Positions 36,149-46,127 are shown, counted from the first letter of the stretch. The stretch: 57,098 nt of DNA from Cyclobacteriaceae bacterium (GCA_020436125.1 JAGQYK010000011.1:1-57098); one strand, 5' to 3'. Made by a program: numbers and translations. The notes: generated by a model from the letters alone, not told the origin.

Positions 36149-38772
36149 TTAAAATTATAAGCGATAGAAGGTGTAAATTGAAATAAGTAAAATTGGGTAC
36201 TGACTGTGTTTTTGTCCAATAAGTTCGATGGCACCTTAAATCCACCATCTGATTGCTCCGTTTTATTATAATTAACAAAGAGCGTATTCTTCTGATTATA
36301 AAAATTATAAATAGAAAACATCAGGTTGTGTTTGAATCGGCTTTCCTCATTCTTATTCAAATTCAAGGTGGCTGTAATATCAAGGCGGTGATAATCGGGA
36401 AGGCGGTCGTTATTTTTTTGGTCGTATAAAGGAATTTCCAAACCATTAAAATTATAAAAACTCACTGGTGAGGAGTAGGGAGCCCCTGTATAATAAGTCC
36501 AATTCATACCAATATTCCACCGCAAATTCAGATCATAGCTCATGGTAATATTCACCTGATGCGGTCGATCATAAAATGCACTAAATACTCTTCCATTGTT
36601 TATTTCCGCAAATTTTCTTTTTGCCCTGGAGTAAGAATAACCAACCCACGAACGCAATCGCCCTTCCTCTTTTTTAACTTGAAATTCCATTCCGTAACTC
36701 CGAGCTTCACCAAATCGCAACTCTCGCTCTAGCAATGGATTAAGTATAGTTTCCGCATGTGCCTCGTAGTCAATTTGATTTTTCATCCTTTTGTAAAAGG
36801 ATTCAAGTTCAAAAGAGAGCCCTGAATTTTCTAAATAATGGTAATACCCCAATACCACCTGATTGGCGATCTGAGGTTTGATATTCACGCTACTTGGTAA
36901 CCACACCTCAAATGAAGAAAACGGGCTTATTGAATTTGTAATCAGATGAATGTTCTGAACATTGCGAGCCGCACTGGCTTTGAATGAACTATTATCATTT
37001 AAATTATAACTGACCGAAATTCGAGGTTCGAGGTTTTGATAATTTTGATACTTATCTCCTTTTTTGAAAAACAAAGTATCCACTGGGTTACGATTATCAT
37101 CAAATACAAATTCAAAAGCTTCTCCCTCATTGACCCATGTGGAGATACGTAGTCCATAATTCAAGCCCCAATGATTACCCAATCTAATTTCGTGATTGCC
37201 ATACAGCACAAACTCATTCGAATTTCTTACGGATATCACAGGAGGTATTGGGCTTCCGTTTATACTTACATTACCCGGATTGAAATTATAGCCACCAAGT
37301 GAAAGTCCAAAGGTAAATTCTTCGTTGGGTTTTTTGAAATAACTAAAATCGCCTTTGAGATTAATATTTGATAGATGTGAATTCCACTTAGTATTGTTAC
37401 TGCGGTTGGTATGCAAAAAATAATCGTAAACACCTGCAGCCAGTGTTGTATTTAAGAATAGGCGCTTAGAAAAAACGTGATTCCACCTTACCGTTGTCGC
37501 TCTGTTTGACCATTCGATACCATTGTCGGAAGTTAAAAATTTATCTCCCCCGCTATAAAATGAAAAATACAGTTTATCGTCTTGACTTAAGTCAAAATTA
37601 AGTTTTCCCGTTAGGTCATGAAATTGAAAACTTTCTATATCGTCATTAAACAACGCAAAAATCCATTTCACACGAGACACTCTGCTGGACAAAAGAAATG
37701 AACTCTTCCCCTTTTTTATTGGGCCTTCGAGACTCAGCTTTGAACTCAACAATGCCACATTTCCAGAAACTTCAAATTGCTGATCATTTCCCTTTCTAGT
37801 TCTCACATCCATTATCGAAGACAATCTCCCCCCCAAAGAAGCTGGCATGCTTCCTTTGTATAACGTAATATCATTCACCGCATCGGGAATGATAGTGGAA
37901 AACAATCCCAGTAAATGACTTGGATTAAAAATGGGAGCATCATCAATTAAAATCATATTTTGGTCACGGTCGCCTCCCCGTACGTAATAAAATGTAGATC
38001 CATCTGAATGCATCTTTACACCCGGCACCATTTCGAGAGACTTCACAGCATCTGGCTCTCCAAAAAATGAAGGCTTTTCTGCTATAGTTGATGGCCTCAC
38101 ATGAGTTTTGCTCACCTGAATTTCATTGACAAGCTGGGGCTTAATGGAGGTAACAATAATTTCCTCTAACAAAGCTGGCGCTATTTGTAAAGAAACGTTT
38201 TGCGACTGAGAGGTCTGTAGGTCAATTTTCCTTACCTGTCGATTAAACCCGATATATGAAAAAGAAACATCATATTCTCCAGATGGTAGGGTGAGCGAAT
38301 AGAATCCAAAAACATTACTAGTAGCTCCTACCTTCAACTCTTCAACCCAAACAGAAGCGCCAATCAGTGCTTCGCCACTACTACTGTCTTTAATAAATCC
38401 ACTAAGGGTAGCTTTCTGTTTTTCAACATTCTTTGCTTTAGGTTTTAGAATTATTTTTCCCTCAATCATTTCATATTCGAAAGAGGTCATCAATGCCAAC
38501 TCTTCCAGAATTTTAACTACTGTTTCCCTCGAAGCTCGGTAGGTTATTTTTTGATCAACAGAAATCCTACGCGGGTTATAGGAAAAGGAAACTCCACTTT
38601 GTTCTGAAATATTGTTCAATACATCCTCAAGAGAAATTGACTGAAAGTCAACACTAATTCTTGCATCTCGATAATTTTCTTGAGCTGTAGCGGAATAAGC
38701 AAATAACAATAGTAAAAGCAGGCCGCTAAAAAAACGGTTGAGTTGACTTACACCCTTACATGGTATTAGCAT
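36139..38772 (-). CDS. STN-domain TonB-dependent receptor
   Basis: An 877-residue outer-membrane receptor. Order of parts: signal peptide (1-30, ending SATAQ), STN (secretin/TonB short N-terminal) domain about 40-112 (SVDFQSISLEDVLNNISEQS), a carboxypeptidase-D regulatory-like domain about 120-205 (GSFIKDSSSGEALIGASV-like), a plug at about 230-335 (GGDRDQNMILIDDAPIFNP), and a 22-strand barrel to the C-terminus (SIAYNFKWK). The STN domain together with the upstream FecR and ECF sigma factor genes shows a transducing receptor: ligand binding is signalled through FecR to release the sigma factor. Ligand unknown. The start overlaps the fecR stop by 7 nt. Confidence 0.92.
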   Translation of the reverse strand: MLIPCKGVSQLNRFFSGLLLLLLFAYSATAQENYRDARISVDFQSISLEDVLNNISEQSGVSFSYNPRRISVDQKITYRASRETVVKILEELALMTSFEYEMIEGKIILKPKAKNVEKQKATLSGFIKDSSSGEALIGASVWVEELKVGATSNVFGFYSLTLPSGEYDVSFSYIGFNRQVRKIDLQTSQSQNVSLQIAPALLEEIIVTSIKPQLVNEIQVSKTHVRPSTIAEKPSFFGEPDAVKSLEMVPGVKMHSDGSTFYYVRGGDRDQNMILIDDAPIFNPSHLLGLFSTIIPDAVNDITLYKGSMPASLGGRLSSIMDVRTRKGNDQQFEVSGNVALLSSKLSLEGPIKKGKSSFLLSSRVSRVKWIFALFNDDIESFQFHDLTGKLNFDLSQDDKLYFSFYSGGDKFLTSDNGIEWSNRATTVRWNHVFSKRLFLNTTLAAGVYDYFLHTNRSNNTKWNSHLSNINLKGDFSYFKKPNEEFTFGLSLGGYNFNPGNVSINGSPIPPVISVRNSNEFVLYGNHEIRLGNHWGLNYGLRISTWVNEGEAFEFVFDDNRNPVDTLFFKKGDKYQNYQNLEPRISVSYNLNDNSSFKASAARNVQNIHLITNSISPFSSFEVWLPSSVNIKPQIANQVVLGYYHYLENSGLSFELESFYKRMKNQIDYEAHAETILNPLLERELRFGEARSYGMEFQVKKEEGRLRSWVGYSYSRAKRKFAEINNGRVFSAFYDRPHQVNITMSYDLNLRWNIGMNWTYYTGAPYSSPVSFYNFNGLEIPLYDQKNNDRLPDYHRLDITATLNLNKNEESRFKHNLMFSIYNFYNQKNTLFVNYNKTEQSDGGFKVPSNLLDKNTVSTQFYLFQFTPSIAYNFKWK

Positions 38773-39779
38773 CCAGCTCCAGTGATTTCTATTTTACTTC
38801 CTTCTCTCTTGTAGGTAAGACTCAATGTAGACTGCAAAACCTTGAGCACAGCTTCTAATGGTTGGTTTTCAAAGGTGACGGTAACCTCACATTCATCAGA
38901 TACCTCAGCTGATATAATAATCTCCACACCATAAGTAGATCGCAGTGTCTCTACAACGGACTTTAAACTCGTATTACTAAAGACCATGTTCTTTGTTTTC
39001 CAAGAAAGAAAATTGGCATCAGTGTTTTCCGTGCTCACCAACTGCTTTTCTTTTCTCCTAAAGGTGCCTCTTTGCCCCGCCCTTAACTCTAAGGATTGAT
39101 TGAGTTCCTTTGGCGCTAATTGGACAACTCCAGTTTCAACAACTACTTCTATCTCATTCTGATTTTCAAGATTTTGAACATTGAAAGAAGTTCCTAACAC
39201 CCGAACATTTGCATTATCTAACTCAATGATAAACGGTCGCTGCGCATCGGGTGTCACCTCAAAGAAAGCCTCTCCTAACAATTTCACTTCTCTATTTTTG
39301 TCCGCAAAAGAATTACTGACTGTGAGGGTAGAATTTCTATTCAGAAAAACAGAGGACCTATCGGGAAGGGTAATCTCTTGGCTATTTTCAGCCGTTTGAT
39401 AAACTTGCTCTCCACCCTGGCTCACAAAGTAATTGATTACAATCCCTGAGGCAATCAGCAAAAGCAATACAGCAGCTATCCTCAACCATGTATTGCTTTT
39501 TGGTTGTGGTTCCATTCGAATGGTTTTTCCCTTTTGTTCTACACCCGAGACAAAATGATTCCACTCCTTTTCAACGTCAATACCTAAGGAGTCGTACTTA
39601 GTTGGTTCATACATCTTCCCACTCACTTCGTAAATGCGCTTGAACTTAAGATAGGTTTGTTCATTTGCACTTGACAAAGTGATCCATCTCCGCAAAGCCT
39701 CTTCCTCAGTGCTAGTTGTTTCGCCACTGAGGTGCTTTGCAATTAATGATACTTCTTCACTATGGTTTTGATCGTTCAA
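38766..39779 (-). CDS. FecR-family anti-sigma factor
   Basis: A 337-residue inner-membrane protein. Residues 1-75 are a cytoplasmic anti-sigma part (HLSGETTSTEEEALRRW), 98-118 a membrane helix (WLRIAAVLLLLIASGIVI), 125-225 the FecR domain (LPDRSSVFLNRNSTL, VKLLGEAFFEV, VLGTSFNVQ), and about 255-330 the DUF4974 C-terminal domain that in these proteins contacts the receptor's STN domain. It is encoded between the sigma factor (45 nt gap) and the TonB receptor (7 nt overlap), and should hold the sigma factor until the receptor is occupied. Confidence 0.93.
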   Translation of the reverse strand: MNDQNHSEEVSLIAKHLSGETTSTEEEALRRWITLSSANEQTYLKFKRIYEVSGKMYEPTKYDSLGIDVEKEWNHFVSGVEQKGKTIRMEPQPKSNTWLRIAAVLLLLIASGIVINYFVSQGGEQVYQTAENSQEITLPDRSSVFLNRNSTLTVSNSFADKNREVKLLGEAFFEVTPDAQRPFIIELDNANVRVLGTSFNVQNLENQNEIEVVVETGVVQLAPKELNQSLELRAGQRGTFRRKEKQLVSTENTDANFLSWKTKNMVFSNTSLKSVVETLRSTYGVEIIISAEVSDECEVTVTFENQPLEAVLKVLQSTLSLTYKREGSKIEITGAGC

Positions 39780-39824
39780 TTTATTGCCTCCTGTAGTTTA
39801 CAACACATACTGACCCTTTTACCC

Positions 39825-40349
39825 TTACTGATTAAAAATAAAAAATAGTATAGAAAGAAAATTAGCCAGTTGTTTTTTCATTACTGACAATGCTTTTGAC
39901 ATCTGTGCCTCTACCGTTTTCACTGAAATATTCATTTTTTCCGCTATTTCCGCATATTTTAAGCCTTCAAATCGACTCATTTCAAAAATCATTCTGCACT
40001 TTTCAGGCAGGGTATTAATGGCCAATTCAATCTCCCGTTCCAATTCCCTTACCTCCATATCGCTATCTCCACCGGCTAAGGACTCCTCGGGCATACCATC
40101 CAATGTTACATGATGCTTGCGATCTCGCAAATAGTTAAGGCTTCGATTCCTCACCGCTGTGTACAAATAGCTTTTATGGTTCGTGTCCTCAGGCAAGGTT
40201 TCAAACTTTTGCCAAATCGCAATAAAGGCTTCATGCACGACATTCTTAGATTCATCCAGATCGCCAATATATTTCATAGCAAAACCGCACAAAGGCTTAA
40301 ACAAGTCCTTGAAAAGGATTTCAAATCTTTTTTTATGGTTGTTGGTCAA
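39825..40349 (-). CDS. ECF RNA polymerase sigma-70 factor
   Basis: A 174-residue extracytoplasmic function sigma factor. Region 2 spans about 10-75 (LCGFAMKYIGDLDESKNVVHEAFIAIW) and region 4 about 115-165 (EKCRMIFEMSRFEGLKYAEIAEKMN, then the recognition helix ISVKTVEAQMSKALSVMKKQ). It is the first gene of the minus-strand operon with fecR, the STN receptor, the DUF4249 lipoprotein and probably the last lipoprotein; it likely transcribes that operon in response to the receptor's ligand. It is divergent from the Tat-exported aminotransferase gene (82 nt between starts). Confidence 0.94.
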   Translation of the reverse strand: MTNNHKKRFEILFKDLFKPLCGFAMKYIGDLDESKNVVHEAFIAIWQKFETLPEDTNHKSYLYTAVRNRSLNYLRDRKHHVTLDGMPEESLAGGDSDMEVRELEREIELAINTLPEKCRMIFEMSRFEGLKYAEIAEKMNISVKTVEAQMSKALSVMKKQLANFLSILFFIFNQ

Positions 40350-40431
40350 GTCCTGCAGTTTCAGTTAACAATATCGGGATATTACCATAAATTGTTGTCA
40401 ATAATCAACTCAGATTCAAAATCCTATTTAT

Positions 40432-41697
40432 ATGAATAGTCGTAGAAAATTTATTAAGTCAGCTCTAACCGGGATTGTTGGAACCTCCGTCCTCCCGCAA
40501 TTAAGCTATGCTGGTACAGCACATAAAGTAATAAGCGAACAACTTACATCCGATGATAATTCTGAGGCTTATTGGAATATGGTAAAAAATCAATTTTCAT
40601 TTACAAATGGACTCCATTACTTCAACAATGGCTCTTTAGGGCCATCACCCACTATGGTACGGTCGGCTACCAATGATTACCGAAAAATATTAGATGAATT
40701 TCCATCTAAGTACATGTGGGGTGGATGGAATGATGAAAAGGAAAAGGTAAGAAAACAAGCTGCTGACTTGTTAAAAACCTCAGAGGAAGAAATTGCCATT
40801 ATCCATAATACTACGGAAGGCATGAATCTCATAGCGAGAAGTTTCGATTTAAAACCAAGAGATGAAATTATTTTAGCAGACCACGAGCATACCAGTGGCA
40901 CTATCCCATGGCAGGTATGGCAGGAAACGAAAGGAATCAAAATAGTAAAACCCATTTTGCCCATTATCCCCAAAAGTGTAGATGAGGTCGTATCCATTTA
41001 TAAAAAAGCAATCACTCCTAAAACAAAAATCATTTCCATGTGTCACATCGTGAACACCAATGGAATGACACTACCTGTAAAAGAGGTTTCCGAACTTGCT
41101 CATAGCAAAGGAATACTTGTAGCTGTTGATGGTGCACAAGCTGCAGGTATGTTGGACATTGATTTGCACGATATGCAATGCGATTTCTATGCTGCCAGTT
41201 CACACAAGTGGTTATTCTCACCAAAAGGAGTAGGAATTTTTTATGCAAAAAAAGAAAGTCAACATCATTTAAAGCCACTAATTGTATGCAACGGGCATAC
41301 CGATAAAACTATCAGAAGACTCGAAAACTATAACACCCGAAACCTCCCAGAGGTTTTGGGTTTAGGTACTGCCTTACAATTTCATCAACTCATTGGAAGC
41401 AAAAAGATAGAAGCCAGAACCATGGAACTGAAAAGTTACTTTAGGGCAAAATTTGAAGGAAATCAAAAATACAAACTAAAGACGCCTGTATCTGATGAAC
41501 TTTCAGGAGCCATCCAGACACTAGAGGTAGTAGGCATGAATGTAAATGATGTGAAGGATTCACTATTTAATAAATATGGAATTGATACAAGACCCATGTC
41601 TACATTTGGACTGAATGGATTAAGGATATCATTAGCTATCTATAATACGAAAGAAGATATAGACTACCTGACCGATGCTATAGAAACCATCTCTTAG
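40432..41697 (+). CDS. Tat-exported class V aminotransferase-like PLP enzyme
   Basis: A 421-residue protein with a twin-arginine signal (SRRKFIKSALTG, residues 3-14). Residues 45-421 are a fold-type I, class V aminotransferase / cysteine-desulfurase-like domain: Asp233 in VAVDGAQAAG and the PLP Lys259 in AASSHKWLFSPKGVG. RLENYNTRNLPEVLGLG (about residue 291) fits isopenicillin-N-epimerase-like members of class V. Export of a folded PLP enzyme to the periplasm is unusual but has been noted in Bacteroidota and other phyla. The reaction cannot be told; desulfuration, epimerisation and elimination are all possible. It is followed 10 nt later by an exported cupin. Confidence 0.85.
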   Translation: MNSRRKFIKSALTGIVGTSVLPQLSYAGTAHKVISEQLTSDDNSEAYWNMVKNQFSFTNGLHYFNNGSLGPSPTMVRSATNDYRKILDEFPSKYMWGGWNDEKEKVRKQAADLLKTSEEEIAIIHNTTEGMNLIARSFDLKPRDEIILADHEHTSGTIPWQVWQETKGIKIVKPILPIIPKSVDEVVSIYKKAITPKTKIISMCHIVNTNGMTLPVKEVSELAHSKGILVAVDGAQAAGMLDIDLHDMQCDFYAASSHKWLFSPKGVGIFYAKKESQHHLKPLIVCNGHTDKTIRRLENYNTRNLPEVLGLGTALQFHQLIGSKKIEARTMELKSYFRAKFEGNQKYKLKTPVSDELSGAIQTLEVVGMNVNDVKDSLFNKYGIDTRPMSTFGLNGLRISLAIYNTKEDIDYLTDAIETIS

Positions 41698-41707
41698 TGG
41701 TAAGTCC

Positions 41708-42364
41708 ATGATGAAACATTACCTCTATTTTCTCGTGTTGTCATCTCTGAATGGATTTGCTCAAATACAGGTCCATGAAGAGCCATTGCATCATCCTGTC
41801 TTTGAAAAATCAAATACACGAATTCTTGATGTAATCGCGCACCCCAATGACACTTCACTTATGCACCAGCATAGTAACAACTATTGTTATGTTACGATTG
41901 ATGGAGGAAAAATATGGGTTCAAAATGAAGGTGAAGAAGGTCGAACACTTGAATTGCCACTTGGTTTTACTGGTGGTTATTTCAACAACCCTAATCACGC
42001 CCTCGTTCATCGTTTTGCCAATCGCTCGGAAGGACTAATCCGGCTTATTGCAGTGGAGAATCTTTCGAAAGGAAATAGTGGAACGCTGCCCTATCAGCCT
42101 TCTGACGAAGAAGAAACACTTATTGACAATTCTCATTTTCTAACTTCAAAAGCCCCTATTGCCGGGGGGAAACAGGAGGATTTTAAATTCTCAACCCAAG
42201 CGGTGATCGTCAACCTTAGCGAGACCCCATTGTATGTAGAGAAAAAAAGGAAGTCCAGTGAACTCAATAAATGGATATGGGTGGAGGCCCAATCCACGGT
42301 TTCAATTCACAACCCAACATCTCAGCCAATCTGGATTGTGCTGGTTCAGGTTAAAAAACCTTAA
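41708..42364 (+). CDS. exported cupin-fold protein
   Basis: A 218-residue protein with a signal peptide (MMKHYLYFLVLSSLNGFAQ, residues 1-19). Residues about 40-115 fit a cupin: MHQHSNNYCYVTIDGG has the HxH..E/Y-type metal half-site (H54, H56), and NPNHALVHRFANRSEG the second. A Glu of the classical cupin motif is not obvious. It is 10 nt downstream of the Tat-exported aminotransferase gene, so the two are probably cotranslated and act in the periplasm on related molecules. Role unknown. Confidence 0.65.
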   Translation: MMKHYLYFLVLSSLNGFAQIQVHEEPLHHPVFEKSNTRILDVIAHPNDTSLMHQHSNNYCYVTIDGGKIWVQNEGEEGRTLELPLGFTGGYFNNPNHALVHRFANRSEGLIRLIAVENLSKGNSGTLPYQPSDEEETLIDNSHFLTSKAPIAGGKQEDFKFSTQAVIVNLSETPLYVEKKRKSSELNKWIWVEAQSTVSIHNPTSQPIWIVLVQVKKP

Positions 42365-42462
42365 AAGTCCATCTCAATTACCACGTGTATAAAAATATTA
42401 TTCGGCTGTGATGCTATATAGTATATTCGACTACCTATTATCCCATACCTATTTGTTTACCT

Positions 42463-44727
42463 ATGAATTCCTTAAGAAGACTTGTTTTGATCATTATGGC
42501 TATGTCGGCCGCTACTACAGCTTTTAGTCAAATAAGTGGAACCAACCCAAATGTTAAAGAACGCCCTCAAGCGCAATCCATCCCACTAAGTAGTGCCCCA
42601 ATTATTGACGGAGAAGTAATTAATGATGAACTATGGCAGCAATACCCTGCCTTTGATGGCCTCAAACAAATACGACCCTACTCAGGAGAGCCGGCATCCG
42701 AAAAAACCGACATAAGAATTGGATATACTGAAACTACACTATACGTATCTGTTGTATGCTATGACTCGGCACCGGAAAAACTGGTAGTCTCTGATGCCAG
42801 AAGAGATGCTTCTTTGGATGGCACAGATAGCTTTTTATTCATTATTGATACCTACCATGATAGGCAAAATGGTTTTGTCTTCGGCACAAATTCACTTGGC
42901 GTGGAGTACGATGGGCAGGTGGATAACGAGGGACAGGGAAATAATAATAACAACAGACAACAAGGAGGTACCATTGGAGGATTTAATCTGAATTGGGATG
43001 CCTCATGGGAAGTGAAATCACAAGTAGGTGATTATGGTTGGAGTGCAGAGTTTGCCATTCCCCTAAGAACTATTCGATTCGCTTCAGGCAATGACAAAGT
43101 ATGGGGACTGAATATTCAGCGTAACATTCGCAAAACCAACGAAGTCGCCTATTGGGCACCATTACCTATTCAATTTGATCTTAAAAGGCTTTCCCTTGCT
43201 GGCGAACTCACTGGACTAAATTTGAAAAGCCCAGGGAACTTAAAGTTTATTCCATACGCTTTACATAACATCTCCAGAGATTTTTCTGCAGACCCCAGTA
43301 AAGCCAAGCACTCACCAGATGTAGGAGCGGACATCAAATACAGTATTACTCCTTCTCTCACACTTGATCTTACCTACAATACGGACTTTGCTCAGGTAGA
43401 AGTAGATCAACAGCAAATCAATTTGGACCGTTTTAATCTTTTCTTTCCGGAAAAGCGTCCTTTCTTTTTAGAGAATGCCGGATTCTTTACTGTTGGTAGC
43501 CCCGGAGAAGTAGATTTATTCTTTAGTCGAAAAATTGGAATCAGTGATGAAGGAGCTATCGTTCCTATACTCGGTGGAGCAAGGGTATCAGGGCGTGTGA
43601 ACAAAACAAACATTGGAGTGCTGAGTATGTTTACCGATGATGTTTCGCTCAATGATTCCGTTAATATTTCAAAGAATAATTTCAATGTAGCTCGCGTCAA
43701 TCAGCAGATTGGGCAGCGATCTACCATAGGCGGTACTTTTGTAAGTCGTGAGGGTGTGGGAGAAGTAGGTAACGACTTTAATCGGGTATTTGCACTGGAT
43801 AGTAAAATTGGCATAGGTAAGAAGGCTCAGGTGTCCGGATTCTTCGCTAGATCTAATTCCCCAGATAGCGTTCAAGATGGAAATTCATTTAAACTTCAAA
43901 GTGGATATCAATGGAACGGCTTAGAAATGAATTTGGCTTACACGCAAGTGGATGAAGGTTTTGACCCACAGGCCGGTTTTCTTTTCAGGAAAGCTTTTAA
44001 AAAGCCTGAGTTCCTAGTATTAAAAACAATTCGTATGAATGGAAAGCTGGGCAATATGCTGGAAATACGTCCCCATGTTTCAGGACGTGGGTTTTGGAAC
44101 TTCGAGGGTTTTAAAGAAACTACGTTCCTACACCTGGACAATCACTGGGTTTGGAAAAGCGGATTTGAAATTCATACGGGTATCAACTTCACAGAGGAAG
44201 GATCCTTGCAAGATTTTAGAATATCAGGTCTTGGAATTGAACATGCCGCTGGAAGTTATGCTAATAAAGAAGCTCAAATTGTTGCTATCACCAACCCAAG
44301 TAAAAAATTCTATATCAGCACTCGTCATGTAATGGGTGGTTATTTTTCCGGATCACGATCAGCTCATAGCGGGACCATTGGATTCCGAATTGGTGATCGA
44401 TTTAATTCTGACGTTACCTTCGCTCATAACGACATTCATCTTTTTGTAAAAGAAACGCTTCCGGTTGAAACGCTGATTAAAAGAAATTTTGCTACTGATG
44501 TATTTGGAGCACGAATGTCGTATTCCTTTACCCCACGTATGACGCTTCAGAGTTTCATCCAATACAATAGTGCTGCTGATATCGTATCCGCCAACATCAG
44601 ATTCAATTTACTGGAACAAGCCAACACAGGATTGTTTGTTGTGTACAATGAAATATGGGATAGCGGCAGTGTATTAACTAGAAGCTTTACCATTAAGTAC
44701 ACTCACATTATCAATGTATTAAAGTAA
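42463..44727 (+). CDS. DUF5916 outer-membrane protein with CBM9-like domain
   Basis: A 754-residue exported protein (signal 1-23, ending AFS). Residues 38-230 are the carbohydrate-binding family-9-like module typical of DUF5916 proteins: IPLSSAPIIDGEVINDELW, IGYTETTLYVSVVCYDS, DSFLFIIDTYHDRQNGFVF. From residue about 240, the strand-rich region (SPGNLKFIPYAL.., DLTYNTDFAQVEVDQQQINL, FFPEKRPFFLENAGFF) is the DUF5916 signature, and it ends in a beta-barrel-like strand. Such proteins sit in the outer membrane with unknown task. The VOC lipoprotein gene follows after 5 nt. Confidence 0.85.
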   Translation: MNSLRRLVLIIMAMSAATTAFSQISGTNPNVKERPQAQSIPLSSAPIIDGEVINDELWQQYPAFDGLKQIRPYSGEPASEKTDIRIGYTETTLYVSVVCYDSAPEKLVVSDARRDASLDGTDSFLFIIDTYHDRQNGFVFGTNSLGVEYDGQVDNEGQGNNNNNRQQGGTIGGFNLNWDASWEVKSQVGDYGWSAEFAIPLRTIRFASGNDKVWGLNIQRNIRKTNEVAYWAPLPIQFDLKRLSLAGELTGLNLKSPGNLKFIPYALHNISRDFSADPSKAKHSPDVGADIKYSITPSLTLDLTYNTDFAQVEVDQQQINLDRFNLFFPEKRPFFLENAGFFTVGSPGEVDLFFSRKIGISDEGAIVPILGGARVSGRVNKTNIGVLSMFTDDVSLNDSVNISKNNFNVARVNQQIGQRSTIGGTFVSREGVGEVGNDFNRVFALDSKIGIGKKAQVSGFFARSNSPDSVQDGNSFKLQSGYQWNGLEMNLAYTQVDEGFDPQAGFLFRKAFKKPEFLVLKTIRMNGKLGNMLEIRPHVSGRGFWNFEGFKETTFLHLDNHWVWKSGFEIHTGINFTEEGSLQDFRISGLGIEHAAGSYANKEAQIVAITNPSKKFYISTRHVMGGYFSGSRSAHSGTIGFRIGDRFNSDVTFAHNDIHLFVKETLPVETLIKRNFATDVFGARMSYSFTPRMTLQSFIQYNSAADIVSANIRFNLLEQANTGLFVVYNEIWDSGSVLTRSFTIKYTHIINVLK

Positions 44728-44732
44728 AAAAT

Positions 44733-46100
44733 ATGTTACTCAGGTCGCTCTCTCTTATTGTTCTCATTGTTATGGCCAGTTGTTCGGACGGTAAAAAGGA
44801 GATAAATGAAAAATCTTACAGGCTTGGTGCCATTGACGCCTTTGGAGAAGCTGTAAATGCCGGAGTGAAGCAGCTCGCTTTAAGTACCACACTATCTCGT
44901 GAGGAGATGGATGCCTTTCTGCCAGAAGCAGAAAAAGTGGCGGAAAAAAATAATGTTTTACTCTACAGAGAAACAGACCTCATCGTAACCGATCTATTCC
45001 CAGGGGATATTGCCACAGGAAAAGAAGTATTACTTATTTATCAAGGAACTACTAAAGACCAATATCTTCAACTTAAAGCAGATAAAGCCGCTCTGGTAGA
45101 GGCTGGACGTTATGTAGGTAAAGAACGAGAAGAAATTGCCAGAAGATTTGGCAGAATGCTGAGTTACTCCCCTCATAAAATAAATCAGTTACTTGCTGAG
45201 AATACCCCTTTCAGAACAATGAATGACTTTGGTATTCAGGCAACCAATTTATTTCTATATTATAAGAACCTGGATAGAGCGACTCAATTTTATACGGAAA
45301 CGCTAGGCTTAGAATTGTTGGCGGATTATACCATGGCCAAGATTCTGAGAATAACCAGTGACTCTTACTTAATTCTGGTAGACGCCTCCAAAGGAATGCA
45401 CACCGCAGATGAACCCAAAACTGTTGCCCTTGCTTTGCTCACTAACCAACTTGGAGAATGGTATAACTACTTAAAAAAGGAAGGAGTAAAAATTAAGTAT
45501 GATTATAAGCCAAAAGAAGGAGGCGCGCATGATGGATTTGTGGCTATAGATCCTGAAGGATATCTACTAGAGTTTGAAACCTTTAAGCAACACCCAGAAA
45601 ATGAACTATTCATTCCTCGACTAAACAATTCACCAACAATAACTGCCCCTGCATCTCAAAAAAATACCGTTCCCAAAGGGTTGGGCTTTAATGCTACCAT
45701 TACTTGGTTGTATTATAAAGATATGCCCCTTATGGAACAATTTTATGAGCAAACTCTGGGGCTTTCACTAATTGCAGATCAAGGTTGGGCTAAAATTTAT
45801 CAATCCTCCAATAGTGGCTACATTGGTTTAGTGGATGAAAGAAGAGGCATGCATAACCATACGGAAAAGAAAGCAGTGAATGTTTCCTTTATACTAAAGG
45901 ATCTTGACGGTTGGTTTAAGTTCGCAAGCGAAAACAAATCTTTTGAACTTCGCTCAAGCGAAATTGGTATTGGCCCTGAAAACAAATACAGAGCTTTCGT
46001 TGGCTTCGACCCCGAGGGATACTATATGGAGTTTGATACTTTCTATGAGCACCCAGATAATGAGAAATTGATGAAGTACTTAACTGAGTCAGGACAATAA
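44733..46100 (+). CDS. lipoprotein with two VOC (glyoxalase-fold) domains
   Basis: A 455-residue lipoprotein with lipobox MAS-C17. Residues about 25-165 form an all-helical part of unknown family (FGEAVNAGVKQLALS, EEIARRFGRMLSYSPHKIN). Residues about 168-295 and 318-445 are two VOC domains: each begins with an LYYKNLDRATQFYTETLGL / WLYYKDMPLMEQFYEQTLGL strand-helix and ends with the acidic DPEGYLLEFETF / DPEGYYMEFDTF, where the Glu is a usual metal ligand. Paired VOC modules form one active site. It lies 5 nt after the DUF5916 gene and has a terminator stem overlapping its last codons. Substrate unknown. Confidence 0.85.
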   Translation: MLLRSLSLIVLIVMASCSDGKKEINEKSYRLGAIDAFGEAVNAGVKQLALSTTLSREEMDAFLPEAEKVAEKNNVLLYRETDLIVTDLFPGDIATGKEVLLIYQGTTKDQYLQLKADKAALVEAGRYVGKEREEIARRFGRMLSYSPHKINQLLAENTPFRTMNDFGIQATNLFLYYKNLDRATQFYTETLGLELLADYTMAKILRITSDSYLILVDASKGMHTADEPKTVALALLTNQLGEWYNYLKKEGVKIKYDYKPKEGGAHDGFVAIDPEGYLLEFETFKQHPENELFIPRLNNSPTITAPASQKNTVPKGLGFNATITWLYYKDMPLMEQFYEQTLGLSLIADQGWAKIYQSSNSGYIGLVDERRGMHNHTEKKAVNVSFILKDLDGWFKFASENKSFELRSSEIGIGPENKYRAFVGFDPEGYYMEFDTFYEHPDNEKLMKYLTESGQ

Positions 46101-46127
46101 TATACCCTGACTCAGATTTTAGTTTTT
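46084..46127 (+). terminator. terminator overlapping the end of the VOC lipoprotein gene
   Basis: CTGAGTCAGG (46084-46093) and CCTGACTCAG (46106-46115) are perfectly complementary, loop of 12 nt, followed by a T-rich run (46117-46127). The left arm and the stop codon lie inside the gene's 3' end. Confidence 0.88.
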
